A stretch of 64,000 bases of DNA, taken from positions 62,001 through 126,000 of the forward strand of contig CACOYM010000003.1 in NCBI GenBank assembly GCA_902631395.1, written 5' to 3'. The notes under the pieces were generated by a model that was not told the origin of the DNA, did no database searches, and saw only the letters and a list, made by a program, of their open reading frames with translations. The DNA comes from Halieaceae bacterium. Lineage in GTDB: Bacteria; Pseudomonadota; Gammaproteobacteria; Pseudomonadales; Halieaceae. Positions 61,785-64,000 of the stretch are shown piece after piece (within the stretch, counting starts at the first letter, position 1; the number at the start of each line of letters is the position of its first letter). A program made the translations under genes and the position numbers.

Positions 61785-62516
61785 ATGGCAGCTGACGCAA
61801 AAGTTTGGGTCGTGACGGGGGCGTCGCGGGGGATCGGTGCGGCCATAGCTGCCGTTGCTGCCGAGTCAGGTCATCACGTCGCGCTCATTGCACGTGGTGA
61901 GTCAGTGTTAAGCGTCGCAGGCGCGCTAGGTGAATCAGCATCGGGCTGGCAATGCGATGTCGCAAACGGTGAATCTGTTGCCTCAACCGTTGAGCAGATT
62001 GCGGAACGGTATGGGCACCTTGATGTGGTGGTCAACAACGCTGGGGTGCACCGTGGCGGCAAAGTTCAGCGTCTCACTGACGATGCGTGGCAAGAGGTGT
62101 TACAAGTGAATTTGAGTGGCGCCATGAGCATGACCCGGTCTGCACTCCCATACATGGACTCAGGCGGGGCCATCATTAATGTTGGCGCAGTGGTCGGGTT
62201 TCGGGGTTTTCCGGGTGACGCGGCCTACGCTTCGTCGAAGGCCGGCGTGTCAGGGCTTACCAAAGCGCTGGCGATCGAGTTGGCGCCCAAGGCGATCACT
62301 GCCAACTTGGTCATCCCAGGCTTGGTGTTAACCGAGATGACTTCGGAGTTGAGTGAGAGTGCACTGGATAAAATGACTCAGCAAATCCCGCTCCGACGCT
62401 TTGCGGGGGAGCGTGAAATCGCTGAAGTGGTCTATTGGGTTGCGCAGAGCCGCTATATGACGGGGGCCTGTGTGCCCGTCGACGGCGGTCTGCTGTCCAG
62501 CTTCGGTGTGATGTGA
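61785..62516 (+). CDS. Short-chain dehydrogenase/reductase (FabG-like)
   Basis: A 243-residue SDR with VTGASRGIGAAIAAVAAESG, VNNAGVHRGGKV, YASSKAGVSGL and the C-terminal GACVPVDGGLL, typical of 3-oxoacyl reductases. IARGES after the second strand fits NADP. GGAG precedes the ATG. Its TGA overlaps the ATG of the APH-like gene by one base, so the two are translated together. Divergent from the acyl-CoA dehydrogenase gene. Confidence 0.87.
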   Translation: MAADAKVWVVTGASRGIGAAIAAVAAESGHHVALIARGESVLSVAGALGESASGWQCDVANGESVASTVEQIAERYGHLDVVVNNAGVHRGGKVQRLTDDAWQEVLQVNLSGAMSMTRSALPYMDSGGAIINVGAVVGFRGFPGDAAYASSKAGVSGLTKALAIELAPKAITANLVIPGLVLTEMTSELSESALDKMTQQIPLRRFAGEREIAEVVYWVAQSRYMTGACVPVDGGLLSSFGVM

Positions 62517-63541
62517 TGAGCGTTGAGTCGACGCAACAGGTTGCAACGTGGCTTCAAAAAAATCTGGATTGGAAAGCGGCTGAATTTGTATCGGCTCTGA
62601 GCGGCGGAAATTCCAATCTCACCTGGCGATTCCGTGACGGAGATCGGGCATGCGTCGTCAGAACGCCGCCGGCTAACGATATATCGCCCACCTCGGCCCG
62701 GGGAATACAGCGCGAGGCGCAAATTTTGACGGCCATTGCGGATTTCCCGGTCCGAGCGCCGGCGGTATTGGGCTGGTGTGACGACGCGACGGTCATTGGT
62801 CGGCCGTTCCTGGTTCAGGAGTGGATCAACGGCGTGGCGATTACAGATCAGTTGCCTGACGCCTATGCGGAAGATCAGGGAGCAGCGAGTAGGCTGGGTG
62901 AGAATCTGGTTGATCAGTTGGCGGCTTTGCATTCTGTGCCGGCCGACTTGCCCGCACTGCAGAAACTAGGACACCCCGAGCGCTTTCTAGAACGGCAAAT
63001 TGAGCGCTGGCTGGGTGTGCGAGGCGAAAATGCCGTGCGCGACCTCCCTGAGTTATTTGCTTTGGGTGAATGGCTCGGGCGCAGTGTGCCGCCCACGATG
63101 ACCCCCGGCGTGATTCACGGCGATTACCACCTCGATAATACTCTGGCATCGCTGGAGCGCCCGGAGATTTTGGCCATCATTGATTGGGAATTAGCGACGG
63201 TAGGTGACTGTCACATGGATTTGGCGCTGATGCTCATGTTCTGGGGCGACTACCGAACGCAAGATCCACCCGCTTTCCAGGCGCTGCAGGCAGTCTCCCG
63301 TGGCGCCTGCACGGTTAGCCGGAGAGAGCTTGCTGGTCGATGGGCCGAGACGCTAGGTCGCCCTCTACATCACATGAATTTCTACATGGCGCTGGCATTT
63401 TGGCGGCTGGCCGCCATCATCGAAGGCGCCTATGGACTGTATGTCGAAGGTAAGCTCGATTCTGACTACGCACGCGGACTTGAGTACGACGTCCCTGCAC
63501 TGCTGGCCGAGGCCAAGGCCGCCGCGGCTGGGGATTGGTAG
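62516..63541 (+). CDS. APH-family phosphotransferase (ACAD10/11 kinase-like)
   Basis: A 341-residue protein of the aminoglycoside-phosphotransferase-like kinase fold. It has LSGGNSNLTWRFRDGDRACVVRTPP (nucleotide loop), QEWINGV, the catalytic HGDYHLDNTL and the metal-binding IIDWELATVGD. In bacteria this type usually neighbours acyl-CoA dehydrogenases, and in animals is fused to them; there the kinase phosphorylates 4-hydroxyacyl-CoA. Here an ACAD10/11-like enzyme and an acyl-CoA ligase are adjacent. The start follows from the TGATG overlap with the SDR gene. Confidence 0.87.
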   Translation: MSVESTQQVATWLQKNLDWKAAEFVSALSGGNSNLTWRFRDGDRACVVRTPPANDISPTSARGIQREAQILTAIADFPVRAPAVLGWCDDATVIGRPFLVQEWINGVAITDQLPDAYAEDQGAASRLGENLVDQLAALHSVPADLPALQKLGHPERFLERQIERWLGVRGENAVRDLPELFALGEWLGRSVPPTMTPGVIHGDYHLDNTLASLERPEILAIIDWELATVGDCHMDLALMLMFWGDYRTQDPPAFQALQAVSRGACTVSRRELAGRWAETLGRPLHHMNFYMALAFWRLAAIIEGAYGLYVEGKLDSDYARGLEYDVPALLAEAKAAAAGDW

Positions 63542-63546
63542 CCAAA

Positions 63547-64000
63547 ATGCTGAGTACCATGATGAACACGCCGCTAGGGGTGAGGACGCTACACCGGTTC
63601 GGAGCGCGGCATTTCAGCACCAGTCGCGTGGGTGACTACGATGGTGAGCAAATTCACTGGCATAGTTATGCGGAAATTGACTCGAACAGTGCGCGTGTTG
63701 CAAACGGTTTGACACGCCTGGGCATTTTGCCCGGGGACCGTGTCGCCACATTCATGTGGAACAGCAGCCAGCATCTTGAGATTTATCTGGCAGTGCCGTC
63801 ACTTGGCGCGGTGTTGCATACCGTAAATTGTAGGCTCTCTGCAGAGCACATCGCTTACATCATTAATCATGCTGCCGACCGATTTGTGATTCTCGACGCG
63901 CGATTGATCGACATCTTTCTGCCGGTCCTGCCACTTATTCCCGATGTCGAACATGTGATTGTGTCGGGAACAGGCTGCGACGTTGCCGCGCTGAATGATC
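63547..64000 (+). CDS. AMP-dependent acyl-CoA synthetase, N-terminal part (cut by window end)
   Basis: The first 151 residues of an ANL-superfamily ligase. It opens MMNTPLGVRTLHRFGARHF, then YAEIDSNSARVANGLTRLGI, GDRVATFMWNSSQHLEIYLAV and LGAVLHTVNCRLSAEHIAYI, which match medium/long-chain fatty-acyl-CoA ligases. The P-loop and catalytic motifs lie beyond the window. It starts five bases after the APH-like gene and so belongs to the same transcript; a weak ribosome site fits coupling. Confidence 0.85.
   Translation, partial: MLSTMMNTPLGVRTLHRFGARHFSTSRVGDYDGEQIHWHSYAEIDSNSARVANGLTRLGILPGDRVATFMWNSSQHLEIYLAVPSLGAVLHTVNCRLSAEHIAYIINHAADRFVILDARLIDIFLPVLPLIPDVEHVIVSGTGCDVAALND

Noticed and set aside
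1-64000. CRISPR arrays, insertion sequences or prophage
   Set aside because: No spaced direct repeats, transposase-like frames, terminal inverted repeats or phage structural genes were found on reading the window.

Overview
The window looks like chromosome of an aerobic, heterotrophic marine gammaproteobacterium, most likely Halieaceae (OM60/NOR5 type). That placement is inference from gene content: a TonB-dependent receptor, several acyl-CoA dehydrogenases, a PQQ dehydrogenase, a PspF/PspABC stress locus, a long-form PurC and abundant short-chain dehydrogenases. There is no phage, integrase, transposase or CRISPR array. Genes are densely packed, with many 1-4 base stop/start overlaps.

Layout. 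1-14 kb is mixed metabolism: purC, a TIGR01244 phosphatase-like protein, an M20 amidohydrolase, a decayed cytochrome b561, two class III aminotransferases, a DUF885 metalloprotease-like protein, an acyl-CoA dehydrogenase, and an aldehyde dehydrogenase-glpK-zinc ribbon operon. 13.8-17.1 kb is a phage-shock locus: pspF faces two small unfamiliar genes followed by pspA, pspB and pspC, with a sigma-54 type promoter between. 17.4-31.3 kb holds an alpha/beta hydrolase, ppk1, a CapW/BrxR-like WYL regulator, transporters, a tRNA-Arg(TCG), a Rieske oxygenase paired with an exported SnoaL-like protein, and acyl-CoA related genes.

31.5-43.7 kb is the most unusual part. A wrecked VOC-family gene is followed by a tightly coupled operon: aldehyde dehydrogenase, an M19-dipeptidase homologue that seems to lack part of its metal site, a 578-residue protein I do not recognise, a DUF3726 protein, a 58-residue ORF, and a heterotetrameric sarcosine-oxidase-like set (B, D, A, G). 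An Ldh2-type oxidoreductase lies convergent. The set looks like a pathway for an N-methylated or cyclic amino acid whose substrate cannot be read from sequence.

48.7-54.3 kb is an F420 operon: NADPH:F420 reductase, CofE, CofD, CofC and a fused CofG/CofH (FbiC-like) FO synthase, divergent from a Baeyer-Villiger type monooxygenase. This is uncommon in Gammaproteobacteria. 54.4-64 kb carries an uptake and oxidation set (SnoaL-like protein, TonB receptor, two SDRs, PQQ-cytochrome c dehydrogenase, acyl-CoA dehydrogenase, APH-like kinase, acyl-CoA ligase) suited to breakdown of an alcohol or lipid-like compound. The last gene runs off the window.
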